Origin: Rallus limicola
Taxonomy: Eukaryota; Chordata; Aves; Gruiformes; Rallidae
Assembly (NCBI GenBank): GCA_022605955.1
Contig: JAKCOZ010000058.1
Location: 2,542,001 to 2,606,000 of the forward strand
DNA: 64,000 nucleotides
Direction of reading: 5' to 3'
The notes under the pieces are model-generated. The model was not told the DNA's origin. It did no database searches and was given only the letters and a program-made list of their open reading frames with translations. The translations under genes were made by a program, and so were the position numbers. The number at the start of each line of letters is the position of its first letter. Positions within the stretch are counted from its first letter, which is position 1. Of this stretch, positions 1 through 12,629 are shown in pieces.

Positions 1-401
1 CTGCTGGTCCGGGCCTCAGCCAGCACCGCATTACAGCTCTCACAGCCACTGGGAAAGTGCTGCTTCCAGGGGTTCTTTACCAACATCTGCACTGTGTGGC
101 CACAACAGTTACAAAGAGGCGCTGGGTGCTACACAGGAGTAATGGTCCATCTGAGACTGCAGTTCCCATCGCAGCAGCAGCACTGGCAATGACACATGTA
201 GAAGTGCCCAGCTCTGCGTGGCATGTTTCACTGAGGGCTCACAAAGAACCTTCCAAGAGGGGTCTGCTGCCATTTTACTCTTACAGAGCAGGAACCCAAA
301 ACCTGGCCCTCCTGTCAGGCAACTGGCAAACAAGGTGCTGAAGCTGCAGCCCCCAGCTCTAGCCATGAGAGGGGAGTACACAATGGAAACCCATGTGTCT
401 T
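1..401. other. Unassigned intronic sequence
   Basis: Moderately GC-rich sequence before the first LTR. Short open frames exist on both strands but show no recognisable protein motif, and no repeat family was recognised. Confidence 0.4.
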
Positions 402-982
402 TGTCGTGGTTTCACCCGGGCTGTGGGCCGAGATCCACGCAGCTGCCTGCTCCTTAAAGTAAAAGAGCAGGAGAAAAGGGAAAGGGGGGGAAACAAGGGA
501 AGGGAAAAGGAAGGGGCAAATAACTCCAAACCCAAGAAACTAAGAGGCCCGTGGGTTGGGATAAGGATAGTTTACTAAGAGAACAGAAAGATAAAATATA
601 ACAATGCTAACAGGACTTTAGAGCAAAAGAATATGAAACTATTGATACACAATGCAGTTTCTCACCCAACCACACAGCTCAGGCCGCACCACCCAGAGCC
701 GTCCCGGAACCCGACCGTCCCCCAAGACCCTCGCGTCCCGGCCGCTCGCGTCCCCGAACTGCCCCTCTTCCTCCCATCAGCCCCCCTTTATCCTGGGCAG
801 GACGTAATTGGCATGGAATACTCTCTTTGGCCCATCTGGGTCACCTGTCCTGGCTTTGACTGTCTGACTGCAACTAGAAACATCAGGGTGTTATCAGCAC
901 TGCTTTCATTTTAACTCCCAAACACAGCATTCCATCCGCTGCTACAGATGAAATTAACTCTATCCTGACTGAAACCAGGACA
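402..982 (-). mobile_element. Solo ERV LTR, copy 1
   Basis: Read on the minus strand, this begins TGTCCTGGTTTCAGTCAGGA and ends with CCACGACA, the TG...CA form of a retroviral LTR and a type familiar from bird endogenous retroviruses. It shares blocks in the same order with the copy at 15574-16232: the TAAACT...TTATC block, the AATGCAGTTTCTCACC block (plus-strand reading), and GGCATGGAATAC followed by GGGTCACCTGTCCTGGC. A purine-rich tract with a G7 run sits at 455-525. No internal retroviral genes flank it, so it is a solo LTR. The flanking pentanucleotides do not match, so the insertion-site duplication has decayed or the edges are slightly off. ERV class is not resolved. Confidence 0.75.
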
Positions 983-1002
983 CCTACAAACACAGAACAT
1001 TT

Positions 1003-3278
1003 CATAGAATCACAGAATCATGAAGGTTGGAAAAGTCCTCCAAGATCATCTAGTCCAACTGTCCCCTTACTTCCCACATCACGCACTAAACTATGTCCCT
1101 AAGTACATCATCCAACCTTTCCTTAAACAACCCAAGGGATGGGGATGCCCCCACCTCCCTGGGCAACCCATTCCAATGCCTTTTTAAGAAGGAATTTCTT
1201 CTCATTTCTAACCTGAACCTCCCCTCATGCAACTTGCAGCCATTCCCTCTTGTCCTATCAGCAGTTATCCACGAGAAGAGGCTGGCCCCCAGCTCACCAC
1301 AACCTCCTTTTGGGTAGTTGTAGAGAGCAATAAGGTTTCACCTGACCTTCTTCTTTTCCAGACTAAAACAGTCGAAGTTCCCTCAGCTGCTCCTCATAAG
1401 ATTTACATTCCAAACCCTTCACCAGCTTCATTGCCCTTCTCTGGACATGCTCTAGGGCCTCAATGTCTTTCTTGTAGTGAGGGGCCCAAACTGAACACAG
1501 TATTCAAGGTGCAGCCTCACCAGAGCTGAGTCCAGGAGGATGATCACCTCCCTGGTCCTGCTGTCTATGCTATTCCAGATGCCGTTGGCCTTCTTGGTCA
1601 CCTGGGCACACTGCTGACTCGTGTTCAGGCAAGCATCAACCAACACTTCCAGATCTTTCTCCTCTGTATAGCTTTTCCAGCCACCCTTCCCCAAGCCTGT
1701 AGCATTGTCTGGGGTTGTTATGACCAAAGTGCAGGGCCTGGGACTTTGCCATTTTGAACTTCATCCAGTTGGCCTCTGTCCATCAATTCAACCTGTCCAG
1801 GTCCCTCTGGAGGGCCTTCCTACCCTCTGGCAGATCAACAATTCCCCACTCCCCCCACACCCTGGTGTCAACTGCAGACTTATTGAGCGTTTACTCAATT
1901 CCCTCATCCAAATCAACAATAAAGATATTAGAGGATAGGCCCTAATACTGACCCCTAGGAACACCTCTTGTGATTGGTCACCAGTTGGATTTAACTCCAT
2001 TCACCACCACTCTCTGGGCCCGGTCAGCCAGCCAGTTTTTAGCCCAACAAAGAGTGTACCTGTCCAAGCCATGGGCCTCCAGCTTCTCCAGGAGAATGCT
2101 GTGGGAGACTGTCAAAGGCTTTGCTAAGGTTGAGGTAGACTATGTCAACAGTTCTTCCGTCATCTACTAGGTGTGTCACCTGGTCATAGAATGAGATGAG
2201 TTTGGTTGGGCAGGATTTGCCTTTCATGAACCCATGCTGGCTGGGCCTGATCTCCTGGGTGTCACATACATGCTCTGTGATTGCCCTCAGGATGACTTGC
2301 TCTATAATCTTCCCTGGCACTGAGGTCAGGCTAACAGCCCTGAAGTTCCCTGGATCTTCCTTATGACCCTTCTTATGGATGGGAATGACATTAGCAAGTG
2401 TCCAATCATCTGGTACCTCTCCAGTTGACCATGACCACTGATAAATGATGGAGAGCGGCTTGGTAATCGCATCCACCAGTTCCCTCAGCACCTTCAGGTG
2501 GATCTCATCTGGCCCCATGGATTTGTAACAGTACAGATGGTCTCTGTTTCAACCTGAATCATGGGGTGTTTATTCTGTTCCCCATCTCAGCCTTCCAGGT
2601 CAGGAGGCTGAGTACCCCGTGAATACCCAGTCTGACTATTGAAGACAGACGTGAAGAAGGCATTGAGAATCCCAGCCTTTTCCCTATCCTCAGTAGTCAT
2701 GTTCCCCACCAGATCCACTATGGGAGGGAGATTCTCCTTGGCTTTCCTCTTACTGTCAATATATTTGTAGAAACACTTTTTATTATCTTTTACCACAGTG
2801 GCCAGGTTGAGGTCATTGCTGGGCTTTAAGCCTTTCTGATTTTATCCCTGCATATGTTAGCAGCTTCCTTGTACTCTCTCCAAGTTGCCTGTTCCTTCCG
2901 CTGGGTGTACACTCTCTTCCCTGGAGGCTCAGCAAAAGTTCCCTCCTCAGGCATGTCAGTCTTCTTCCCCACTGGCTCATCTTACAGTACATAGAGACAG
3001 CTTGCTCCTGCACCTCTAAGAGTTCCCTTGTGAAAAGCATCCAGCCTTCTTGGACCCCTTTGCCCTCTCCCTACCAGTGTCCTGAACAGTTCAAAGTCTG
3101 CCTTCTGGAAGTCCAAGGTAGCAGTTTTATTGACACCACCACCCACCCTGACTTCATCAAAGATAGAGAACTCAACCATTTCGTGGTCATTCTGCCCAAG
3201 ACAGCTCCCACCCACCACACCTCCCACCAAATGGTCAGGGGGCTGGAGCCTGCAAACAGAAGGTCTAGCAGGGCAGCC
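1003..3278 (-). mobile_element. CR1 LINE, long 5'-truncated copy
   Basis: The 3' tail is at 1003 (antisense TTCATAGAATCACAGAATCA followed by a GGTTGGAAAAG-like block), and the element runs to about 3278 on the minus strand. Minus-strand frames carry broken pieces of the CR1 reverse transcriptase ORF. Near 2039-2518 there is a segment with GPDEIHLKVL, VIPIHKKG, FRAVSLTS and a KAFDS motif typical of the LINE RT fingers and palm. Near 2587-2796 is the linker preceding RT (FFTSVFN-like). Pre-RT sequence reaches about 3230. The frames are interrupted by stops and shifts, so this is an inactive fossil lacking its 5' end. It lies in sense orientation with TMTC1. Confidence 0.92.
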
Positions 3279-3635
3279 ACTAGAAAAAATGAAAATGTCT
3301 CACAAAAGCATCGTTCATCAGAGACCCATTAGCCATTTGAAAAAAATACTCTTAAGTGCTACATTCCAGCCCTCTCGGCAGCTATCTGCACACATATGGG
3401 GACTGTGGGTTTGGGATTTGTTTGGACTTTATTAACTCTAGTATTTCCTAGGGAGGGAAAGCGAGGGGATCCCTCCTCCTCAAGGGCTTTTCTCTTGGCA
3501 CTGTCATCTGCTGTTGTACAACCCCTTTTCTGAAATAGTTTGTAGCCAAAACAAAACAATGGGAAACAAGCAAAATCCCTAACCCATGATTATTTAAATC
3601 CATTTTCCACTGGATTACTATAAAACTGCTAAGCC
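3279..3635. other. Unassigned intronic sequence
   Basis: The spacer between the CR1 5' break and the TTTTC microsatellite. No gene or recognisable repeat was seen. Confidence 0.4.
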
Positions 3636-3898
3636 TTTTTTTTCTTTTCTTTTCTCTTTTCTTTTCTTTTCTCTTTTCTTTTCTCTTTTCTTTTCTTTTC
3701 TTTTCTTTTCTTTTCTTTTCTTTTCTTTTCTTTTCTTTTCTTTTCTTTTCTTTTCTTTTCTTTTCTTTTCTTTTCTTTTCTTTTCTTTTCTTTTCTTTTC
3801 TTTTCTTTTCTTTTCTTTTCTTTTCTTTTCTTTTCTTTTCTTTTCTTTTCTTTTCTTTTCTTTTCTTTTCTTTTCTTTTCTTTTCTTTTTTCTTTCTC
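3636..3898 (+). repeat. (TTTTC)n microsatellite, about 260 bp
   Basis: A tract built of TTTTC units, purely polypyrimidine on plus and polypurine (GAAAA) on minus. It is regular from about 3690 to 3885. The low-coordinate edge contains interrupted units (TTTTCTCTTTT) and the high edge decays to TTTCTCC. The pre-mRNA of TMTC1 would carry the purine strand. Long lysine/arginine/glutamate open frames on minus across it are artefacts of the repeat. Confidence 0.98.
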
Positions 3899-5050
3899 CT
3901 CTTCTGTAAGATAACCAACAGCCTCCTATAGCAACTGTTCCCCACTGAGTAAAGCCCGTGCCAGTGTGGTCCCCATGGTCAGATACAAATCCTGACAGTT
4001 TAACATGGTAATAGTTTTTCCATGGGCTCACAATGAGAATGCTTATTACTGGAGAACCTGTGGCTTCAGAAATTCTATGATGCTGATGATGAGCTCAGCA
4101 CATGGACCCACAGGCCAGCGGTTTCCTGATTCCTTGTGTTTCAGACACCTGCACTAGTATGAAGTGGTGCCTTATTCACGTCCTGAATTGCAGTGAGGGC
4201 AGGGCTGCACCCAGTCATCAAACCCTTGGCACCACTGCCATATGTTTCTGGCAGATCGCATGCAGGCAGCTGTGTGGTGACAGATTTTCATCTATAATGT
4301 CTGTGATTTGTTAATATCGTTCCACCTGCAAGGAAGCAAAGTGAGAGGAGGCACGAGCAGATGGGCACGAGGTAGCAGGCAGACCCCATTTACCACAGTG
4401 TGCTACACATACCACCACGTTTTAAAAAAAAGAGCCAAACCAGCAGATACTTAATATTTGCAAACACTTCTTAGATTACAAATTCAACTTCTCCTTTGGC
4501 CATTACAGCTCCTTCTCAAAGGTGAGGCTGTTGCTGACACTGCTTACAGATGGCTTCTCTCTCCCTCAGTGGATGAGCTTTATCACTTTTCAGTAAAGCC
4601 AGGAGCAGCTTCTCTGCATTTTGTCCTTGATGACAACATCTGATTGAAGGCATGTGTGGTTAGCGCTGCAGCCCAAGATTATTGGGATGTTCTGCTACAA
4701 TAATCCATCTGCATCTTTGTCTGCATCTTTTCCTACTCCTGAAACTGCCTACAGAACCCACTGCCCCAGAAAGCTCCTGGAAACCAAGGCATGATCTAGC
4801 CATGCACTTCACTATTTTTTGAGTCGCAACTTTGCACAGGGCAGGTTTCACTCCACGGGGAAGCATGTGGGCACAGCAGGTTGAGGACTGCAGCTGGGAG
4901 GCACGGTGCAAGACAGAACCAGGCTGGACAGCAGCCGCGTTGCAGCCCTAGACTTCTAATCCACCCTGGTAGGGCTGTAAACTCCACAGTTATAAAGCAG
5001 TGGGATAAATTATGTGGAAAAGATGCCTCCCTCACTTGCACTTTTTAATT
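3899..5050. other. Unassigned intronic sequence
   Basis: Unique-looking sequence between the microsatellite and the next CR1. No exon with splice sites and no repeat family was recognised. Confidence 0.4.
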
Positions 5051-5565
5051 ATAGAATCATAGACTCACAGAATGCTTTGGGTTGGAAAGGACCTCAAAGA
5101 TCATCTAGTTCCAACCTCTCTGCTGTGCGCAGGGACACCTTCACTAGATGAGGTTGCCCAAAGCCCCATCCAACCTGGCTGTAAACAGTTTCAGGAAGGG
5201 CCTTCCACAACCTCTCCAGGCAACCTGTGCCAGTGCCTTACCACCCTCATAATAAAGATTTTCTTCCTAACATCTAATCTAAATCTACTCTCTTACAGCT
5301 TTGCCCCTTATCCTACCATTACACTCCCTCATGAACTCCCCCTTCCACTTTCCTGTAGGATCCCTTTATGTATTGGCAGGCCGTAATTAGGTCTCCCTGG
5401 AGCCTTCACTTTTCCATGCTGAACAAGCCCAATTCTCTCTGCTTGTCTTTGTAGGAAAGGTGCTCTAGCCCCCTGACCATCTTTGTGGTCCTCCTCTGGA
5501 CTCATTCCAACAGCTCTGTCTTTCCACTGGGGAGCTCAGAGCTGGACGCAGTACTCCAGTAATGG
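5051..5565 (-). mobile_element. CR1 LINE 3' fragment
   Basis: It starts with an antisense CR1 tail (ATAGAATCATAGACTCACAG, then GGGTTGGAAAGGACCTCAAA) and continues through the 3' UTR and the last part of the ORF2 region to about 5565, where similarity fades. It is 5'-truncated and inactive. Confidence 0.93.
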
Positions 5566-6597
5566 GTTATTTCTGGGACATCAACTACACACATCAAAGT
5601 GGTTACTCTAGATGTCAGAGCTCAGTCTAGGTAAGAATACAGATACATATATATCAGGGACTATCTCAAAGATGTACTGAGATCAGAAAATGTGCTTGGC
5701 TTCGACATTTCACCCCAGAGGCTCCTTCTGAACTGCAAACTTCCTTCTTGATTTCCAGCACTTAAGATGACTCCCTTTCCCACCATAAAAACTAACTCCC
5801 ACTTCCAAGTTGCTGTGAAGCAAGTTTAACCTTTGCATGAATCACTTAAATTAGGTGCATACTCTGCTGCTACTCTTCAGAGAACAGGAAGAAAGGCAGA
5901 AAGCTTTGGGAAAAGATGGTGTCTGCTGCCAGGTCTATGGACAAACATTTGATTCTTCTTGGTTTTAAAGTTTCCCACAAGCTTTCTAGCTCTACTCCCA
6001 CATGCATGTTACCTTGGACCACATGCTTTTCATCCTCCCAGTCCAAGCCACTCCAGCTTTACAGCCTGTGGTGAGGAAACACACTGAGAGGAACCGCCAA
6101 AGTCAGCTGAAATGCAGCTTGCAAGGCAGGGCTGTTGCTGTGGGGGAAGTGGGGAGGGTGGGGGGAGGAGCATGGAAGCAGTTTGCCCCTGCTAAACTCA
6201 TCTCTACTCACACTTCTCTAATGGGAAGTAATTTGATAGCAAAGAGCAAGCTTGGCATGCTGGCTGCACAGCAGTCAGATGGGGAAGGGAGCACTGGCAA
6301 AAACAAGCATGTCCAGGGCGGTTCTTTCTGCCCCAGAAAGTACCCTCAGGCAAGGAGCTCCAGCGAGGAACAGTGCTGGCAGGGTAGCAAAGATACTGCT
6401 TTATGAAAAATGTCAAGTTTTCCAAGGTTGGAGTTGTTCTGGGCCAGGATAAGATCCAGGCTTCTAAATTGGCTAATTTGGCACGAGGGCAAGCATGGGC
6501 TAAGATAAGACCTGGATCAAACTGCAACTACCAACTGATCCAGCAGAGCATAGATCCAGCACTAAAGATCCTGGAAAAATGCTGGTGTGTGGCAGAT
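5566..6597. other. Unassigned intronic sequence
   Basis: No recognised gene or repeat. A purine-rich patch (GTGGGGGAAGTGGGGAGGGT, about 6138-6157) is the only notable composition feature. Confidence 0.4.
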
Positions 6598-6771
6598 GGA
6601 CCTCGATGTCTCAGCTCTCAGATGAGCATCCTCCCCCAGAGAGGCAATTCTGGGCCACATCCATCCACCTGTTTCTGTTGTCCAGGACCTCGATGTCTCA
6701 GCTCTCAGATGAGCATCCTCCCCCAGAGAGGCAATTCTGGGCCACATCCATCCACCTGTTTCTGTTGTCCA
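6598..6771 (+). repeat. Perfect 87-bp tandem duplication
   Basis: Two head-to-tail copies, 6598-6684 and 6685-6771, each start GGACCTCGATGTCTCAGCTC and end CTGTTTCTGTTGTCCA. I found no difference between them. The unit is 29 codons long, so a plus-strand open frame (6403-6882, 159 codons) passes through both copies and repeats a Cys-containing peptide. That frame has no family resemblance and is not called as a gene. Confidence 0.97.
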
Positions 6772-8638
6772 TGTCCTTTTGACCATAAACTCCATCTTGG
6801 GTTTGAGAAGTCTTTTGTTTCCAGCTTTTTTATCCAAGGTTCTACTGTAGTTGGCATACCTTGGCAAAACATTTTGGGTTAACCAAAATGTTGTCTTTTT
6901 CCAAGGGATATTGTTGTATAAAACTTTTCTCAATCAGTGCCGACTACAAGGGGAAAAGCCTTTTCTAACAGTCATGTTTTTGGACTAACCATGCAAAGGC
7001 AAGGAGTCTGCAGGATGTGCCAGTCAAGCACTGACAGACAGCAACATACATTCTGCATGTCTGCTTCTTCACTGGTTTTGAAGACAAAGAGAAAAGCATT
7101 GTTTAAAATGCCTTTCTCTCAGAAATTATGGCATGGAATCAATATCTTTTTCATTCTTGGTTACTAGAGGTTTAAAAGACTTCAGGACCATCATCAAAGG
7201 ATAATATTCAGCATACATTGGAAAAAAACCCAACCAAGCTTCACAGCTCAGAAATATCAGTGTGACAAAGAAGTAACTGGCAGCCTACTTCATTTACCAC
7301 TCAGTCTGTTGAATAAATGTCACATTTTCATCAGAATTAAGAAGCCTTTTCCTGGAATAAGGTCTGCAAAAGACAGAACCATAAACACTGGCAGAATACA
7401 CCTAATTTGAAGTTAGTGTTAGACTTTGGCTCTAAATTAAAAGCTATGCAGGCCAATATTAAAGACACTTAGACGTGATCGGCTAAGTCATCAAAATTAT
7501 GTACCTCCATTAGCAATGTGGTCCTCTACTCAGAGCATAATGTAATTAGAAAAAATGCAGAAATTCTTATTTTCCCTATTAGAGAGAAAATATGGACTAG
7601 AAGTGATGAATTTTGCTAACCTTTGAATGGATATGTAACATTTGCACATGTTTACCTTCCCTTCCAATAACTCCCATGATAAACAAACTTGCTTCATTAG
7701 AATGTTTATCCAAGATTTCACTTCCAAAAGATTCCTAGCTGAATTATTTCCAGGTAATACAGAAATCTCTCGGGTTTTTGATTACTACGTGCAGTATGGA
7801 AAGAAAACATTTTCTAAATGAAACATTTGATATAACTCCAAGGTGATTCCACAAAGGATACCCTAAATCCTATATATTTTACCAGGGAAGGGTCTGTATG
7901 CTACAGTTTCAATTAAAATACCATTGTAACATCTGGAACTCTATAGAAAGGATGTCATTTTCCATCCAATTCCATCGCAAGTCTCTAACAACTTAATGTA
8001 AGAAACTATTATCTACTCAATTTCACAGGGCAGCTTCACAAGGCACCATATTCCCTTGCAAATAAGAATTCCTCTTTTAATCAACATGACCAACTAGGTT
8101 ATTTCCACAAGATGCCATTAAATTAGTTTATTACTACTTTTAGAAGCAATAGCCTTACATATCTATATTATTTTCAAGAGCAGAATAAACGCATTTGAAG
8201 GTTTTCCTTTGACCTAGCATATACCACAACAAAACCAAAGATCTTTCCAACAGAGCCATTAATGCTTATACTCAACACAAATTTAGCTTTTTTCCTGAAC
8301 TGATTGTAAACGGCCAAAGCGCAACATGTTCCTCAAAAGCACATTTTAAATTTACTTAAAATAACACAAGATTGCCGTCTAGACCAAACGCGACATGAGC
8401 TAATCTTTTTCAGCTTTGCAGAATCATTTTGACTTTTATTCCTACGCCTTTACTGCCTTTGCCAAAATATCTGGCACTAGCATCTTGGCATCTCTTGCCT
8501 GCGTTAACAGAGGAGAGCTGCTTTGATTTCTCCTTAAGGTCTGTAACAGGGGTGGGAAAGCCTTCAAAAGCTAGGAGCTTCGGCTGGGATATGCATCTGA
8601 AAAGGAGATGCTCACAGTGTTTAGCCTTTCTCCAAGTG
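6772..8638. other. Unassigned intronic sequence
   Basis: AT-rich sequence without recognised genes or transposable elements. A small hairpin-capable inverted repeat lies near 6870-6892 (arms ACATTTTGG and CCAAAATGT around GTTAA). Confidence 0.4.
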
Positions 8639-8690
8639 GTTTATTCTCATTAATTAATGAATAAGTTTATTCTCATTAATTAATGAGAAT
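8639..8690. repeat. 26-bp period duplication with 22-bp palindrome
   Basis: The block GTTTATTCTCATTAATTAAT is present at 8639 and again at 8665. The second copy extends into a perfect 22-bp palindrome at 8669-8690 with arms ATTCTCATTAA and TTAATGAGAAT. The first copy lacks the closing GAGAAT. Confidence 0.95.
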
Positions 8691-11600
8691 ACTCTCTGCC
8701 CTCTTCTGAAGTGCAGTTGTTATCCCTGCTCAATAGATGGGGAAGCAGAACCAGTTGCTTGCCTCAGCCCAGCTCTCTGCTCAACAACCTGAAGTAGGGA
8801 CAGGTGCCCCTCACGGTAAAGAGGGACCAGGCTGGGACTGGGGGTCTGACCCACTGCCATCATGTAACATCTTCTCTGTTCCCTCCCAGAGCCCTCGGAT
8901 CTATGGCCAAGTTACAGGGAACGTTATCCAGTTTGCTCCTTCTAAACTAGGGCAGCTCCGTGGTCTGTGCAAGAACGGCAGCCACAGAGTAAGGCATTAA
9001 AATAGTAAGCTTTTAAAGTAAATGGAACAGGTGTGACTTGGATTCCATGACCAAATCCCAAATTAATTGTGGATTTAACTTTAAATCAGTCAAAAAGCTT
9101 AATTATGTTGCTGAACTCAGATCAGGGAGCAGATAAACTGCCTCCACTGAGTCCAAGGGACTTTCACTGCTGACTTTGGGGTTTGACTCCAACTGAAAAG
9201 AGAAGCTTCTTATGTAAATCAGATGATCTCTTATGGGATCTCATCTAATACTGAAAAAAATGCTGAATAAGTAAGGAAGAATTCAGCTCCTGGTGAACTT
9301 GTAGCCTCAAATGATGTGGAAAAGGAAACTGAAAATATATCAACGCCACATCATGCAACCTGTCTTTAAGAAAACACAAGATACCATGGAGTCCGTGACA
9401 CACACCCAGAAAAGAGAAGAAACTGTAACTCCCATCCTCATATGTCTGCCTTGTAAGCAAAGGGGACTTATACTCAGGGTTATTCAGATTCATAAAACGT
9501 ACAGATAACCCCATTTGCCTAACAGGTTCTTTTCCAATTACAGACATTAATACTGTATAGTAGCACGCTAATTGGGATGAATGCAGTAGCACAAAGAATC
9601 AAAACCATGCTTGATGCAAAGGCAATATGGCCTCTGCTTTGCTATGGCATGGGGAAAGCTTTAACATGATGCTTTAGCTTCCTGAAAAATATGCTTTTTT
9701 CTGAGTGCTGGTTTTCTTGCAGACTTTGAGACAGACACTGAAACAAATGCCATCCGATATATAGCAGTGATATCATCATCTTCTAGTATTGAAGTAGCAT
9801 AGGGTTGCAACTCTTGACATAGTCAGGAGTTGGTGAATAAAATTATGGCAACCTGTAATCGTCTCAGTTGGGAAAGCTGCCGTGCACCCTGCAACCCACC
9901 CCTTGCAATATCCACCATGAATGAGTTGCCATAAAAATGGTGGAGGTATCACTGAGTTGCCTATAACTTCCAGCAAGGAGGCTGTTCAAATTGGAAATAA
10001 GCCATGTAGCAATGTTTTGGTTGACTGATTGGCTCATATGAGGTTGTGAAAACAGCTTAAGTTGACAAGCTATACTACAGGAGCCCAGCCAGGAGCCACT
10101 GCTATCAGGGTAGCAATGAAAGAAGAGGAAAATGTTGAAATTGTTCCGCTAGGAAAGGTTTGATCCCATGAGATGAGGGCAATCCTGGGTCTGATGGTCC
10201 ATTAGTAAGGCAGACAGCTCCTAAATGGCAAAAGAGTTTGAACTGCTTCTGCAGCTGCTCCATGTGAAGGGAAGAACTGGTGCTCCAGTTTAAGTACAGA
10301 CAAACAGCTCACAGCTCAGAATAACTGGATGTAGATAGTCCTTCTGGATTTTCAATTAATGAGGCTGGCTGTGGTATTCAGAGCAGTATTAGCAGATGTG
10401 CAGTAAGGTAAGTACACCCATAGTTTGAAGAGAGAAAAGCCTGCAGTGGTTTGAGTCTTTCACTGATCCAGACATTTATTGTGATGTCTCTTTCAAGAAA
10501 CTGTGGCCTAGAGTTGTATCCCATCCACCATACCCAAGGTTCATATTTTACACCTCTGGCCCTCCTGAAAATAAGCTTTCCCCTCTTCAGGATACAAAAC
10601 CAATAAAAAAATTTGAAAGAGAATTGAACTTTTTCCTACAAATTTTTTTCAGGCTAAATTAATACCACTTTTTTAAAAAGAATCACCATTTTAAACAAAT
10701 AAATGTTTGTAACCCTGCAATGAAAGCTAAATGCAAGAAATATTTCTGATTTGCTAAAGCAAATTAAAGAAAACATTCAACCAGTTTGACTTTGCTTACA
10801 TCCCACTCCCCTGAGGCACAGCTGCAGACAGAAGAACTGTTCCAAATACCCACCAATCCCCCAAAGACAAGGCCCAGCCTCGGAATTAGGCATTCAGCAA
10901 AAGGCTTATTTCTTGTTCCTTTCTATTTACAACATCTTTTACATAAATCCTTGGGTCTTTACTTAACTTGTATTGAAAAGGAAACACTGGAAATTTTGCA
11001 CAGGTAAGTGCTGAGCAACACTGAATTAGGACTTCAGGCTGTGACACACATGCACAACTATCACTTCCATAAATATTGATAAAAGGCTATTACTTGAAAC
11101 TGAGATAGAAAAAGAAACTTCCAGCACAAGCCCAAACCCACAGATTGCCAGGTTCTCTCCATCTGATTCAGTATCCTTGTCTAAATAAAGCCAAATGACC
11201 ACCAAATGACTTGCTGAGTTTTAGAGAAGGAAACAGCAAAAGATAGGTGAAGCCCTTTTCAAGGCAAAACGTAAGAAAACTGCTAAAGGCTGATCTAAAT
11301 AAAGAACACAAGCCCTTCCTGAAGCCATTGCTATTAAACTGCCATGCTCCCACGGGAAACAAAAAAACCCCACATTCCTTTTGTTCTGCCACAGTCATGA
11401 CTGTTTGCAGAAGTCCCTCTTACCACTCATGTCATTTTGCACCCAGAGGATGTAAAAGAGCTCATTTCTGGATATCTTGGAGTCAAGAGCTCAGCTCTCT
11501 CCAGATCCTTGTGCTGGGAACTGACCACCTCTCCTGCAAGCTGCCAGGGTTTGCCTTCCCTTTCTGTGACAGCTGCCTGCCAGCCTGGGGTAAGAGCAAA

Positions 11601-12629
11601 ACCCAAAAATTGCAAAGCAGGACGTGAGTGATCTGAGCAAAGTGTGACATCCAGGGGCTCCAACACAGACTTACTCTGCCTCAGTTTTCCTGCCTGATAA
11701 AAAGCAGCAACTATCAATTACCTACTTTGTAGGTCATATATTTGCCAAGCCCTCAGGGAGATGGAAAGCATTATACAAACTATATGCACAAATGTTAACG
11801 CTGATTAATTTTCTCTGTGCAAACATACCCTTTTTTCTTCTTCATTGCCCCTCCTCTCATTATATCAGTAGTCTCATCTGGAGGAGGACAAGGAACTGCT
11901 GACGGCTGAAGTATTTTCTGCAGTCGTTCTTCTGAGATTCAGAAATGCAACCCCTCAACACAGCCATGCATTCAGCTGACTGTTTCCTTAATAGCTTTGC
12001 GCTTTCATGTGTTTCCTCATTTTCTGTTACATGAATTTAAAGCAATCTGATTTCCAAGTTAATTTGAAATGATGCAAGATCCATTAGTTGAGACTATCAT
12101 TTGCAAAATAACTCTGAGGGACAACTTTTACCCAGTATACTTTCAGGTATACTCTCAGCAAACTAAAGCAGAGCTAGTGATGTAAGTCAACAGAATTTGA
12201 CCCAAAAAGCAAGTCAGTATATAACAGAGCACAGAGACATAGCCTGACTGTGTAAGCAGCTTGTAATAAATGCAACAGCTCCTACACAGCCTGAGTTTCA
12301 CACCAATAAGTAGCCCTTTCATGACAGCACTTATACAAATGACAATCAGAATATACACACAGATTTGCAAAATACCACCTGTATGTGCTTTTCCTGGGAT
12401 TCTTGGATCCACGTTTTCTGAGGAATCCAATGTAAACATTTTGTAGAATAAAACTATTGTTTCAGTTACCAAAAAGTAATATATAGAGTGAATTGAGGAG
12501 TTGAGCTTTGTCAACAGCTCCACAACAGCAGTTCCCATTAGAGAGAACAGGTGCTGCCCTCTGCACCTGAGGGCAGAATTGCACTTTCTGACTTGAGCCA
12601 TCCAAGAGCAATGACCATTTATGCTCATG
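8691..12629. other. Unassigned intronic sequence
   Basis: About 3.9 kb of unique-looking intronic DNA. I searched the minus strand for the next TMTC1 coding segment here and did not find it. Small open frames on both strands (for example 9245-9592, 11427-11717 and 12155-12652 on minus) have no recognisable motifs. Confidence 0.4.

Noticed and set aside
3448..4031. Long lysine/glutamate-rich minus-strand open frames
   Set aside because: They are translations of the TTTTC microsatellite; all frames are open because the repeat lacks stop codons.
6403..6882. 159-codon plus-strand frame with two Cys-containing 29-residue repeats
   Set aside because: The repetition comes from the DNA duplication. 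There is no family resemblance and no promoter or splice evidence, so it is noted as a finding but not called as a gene.
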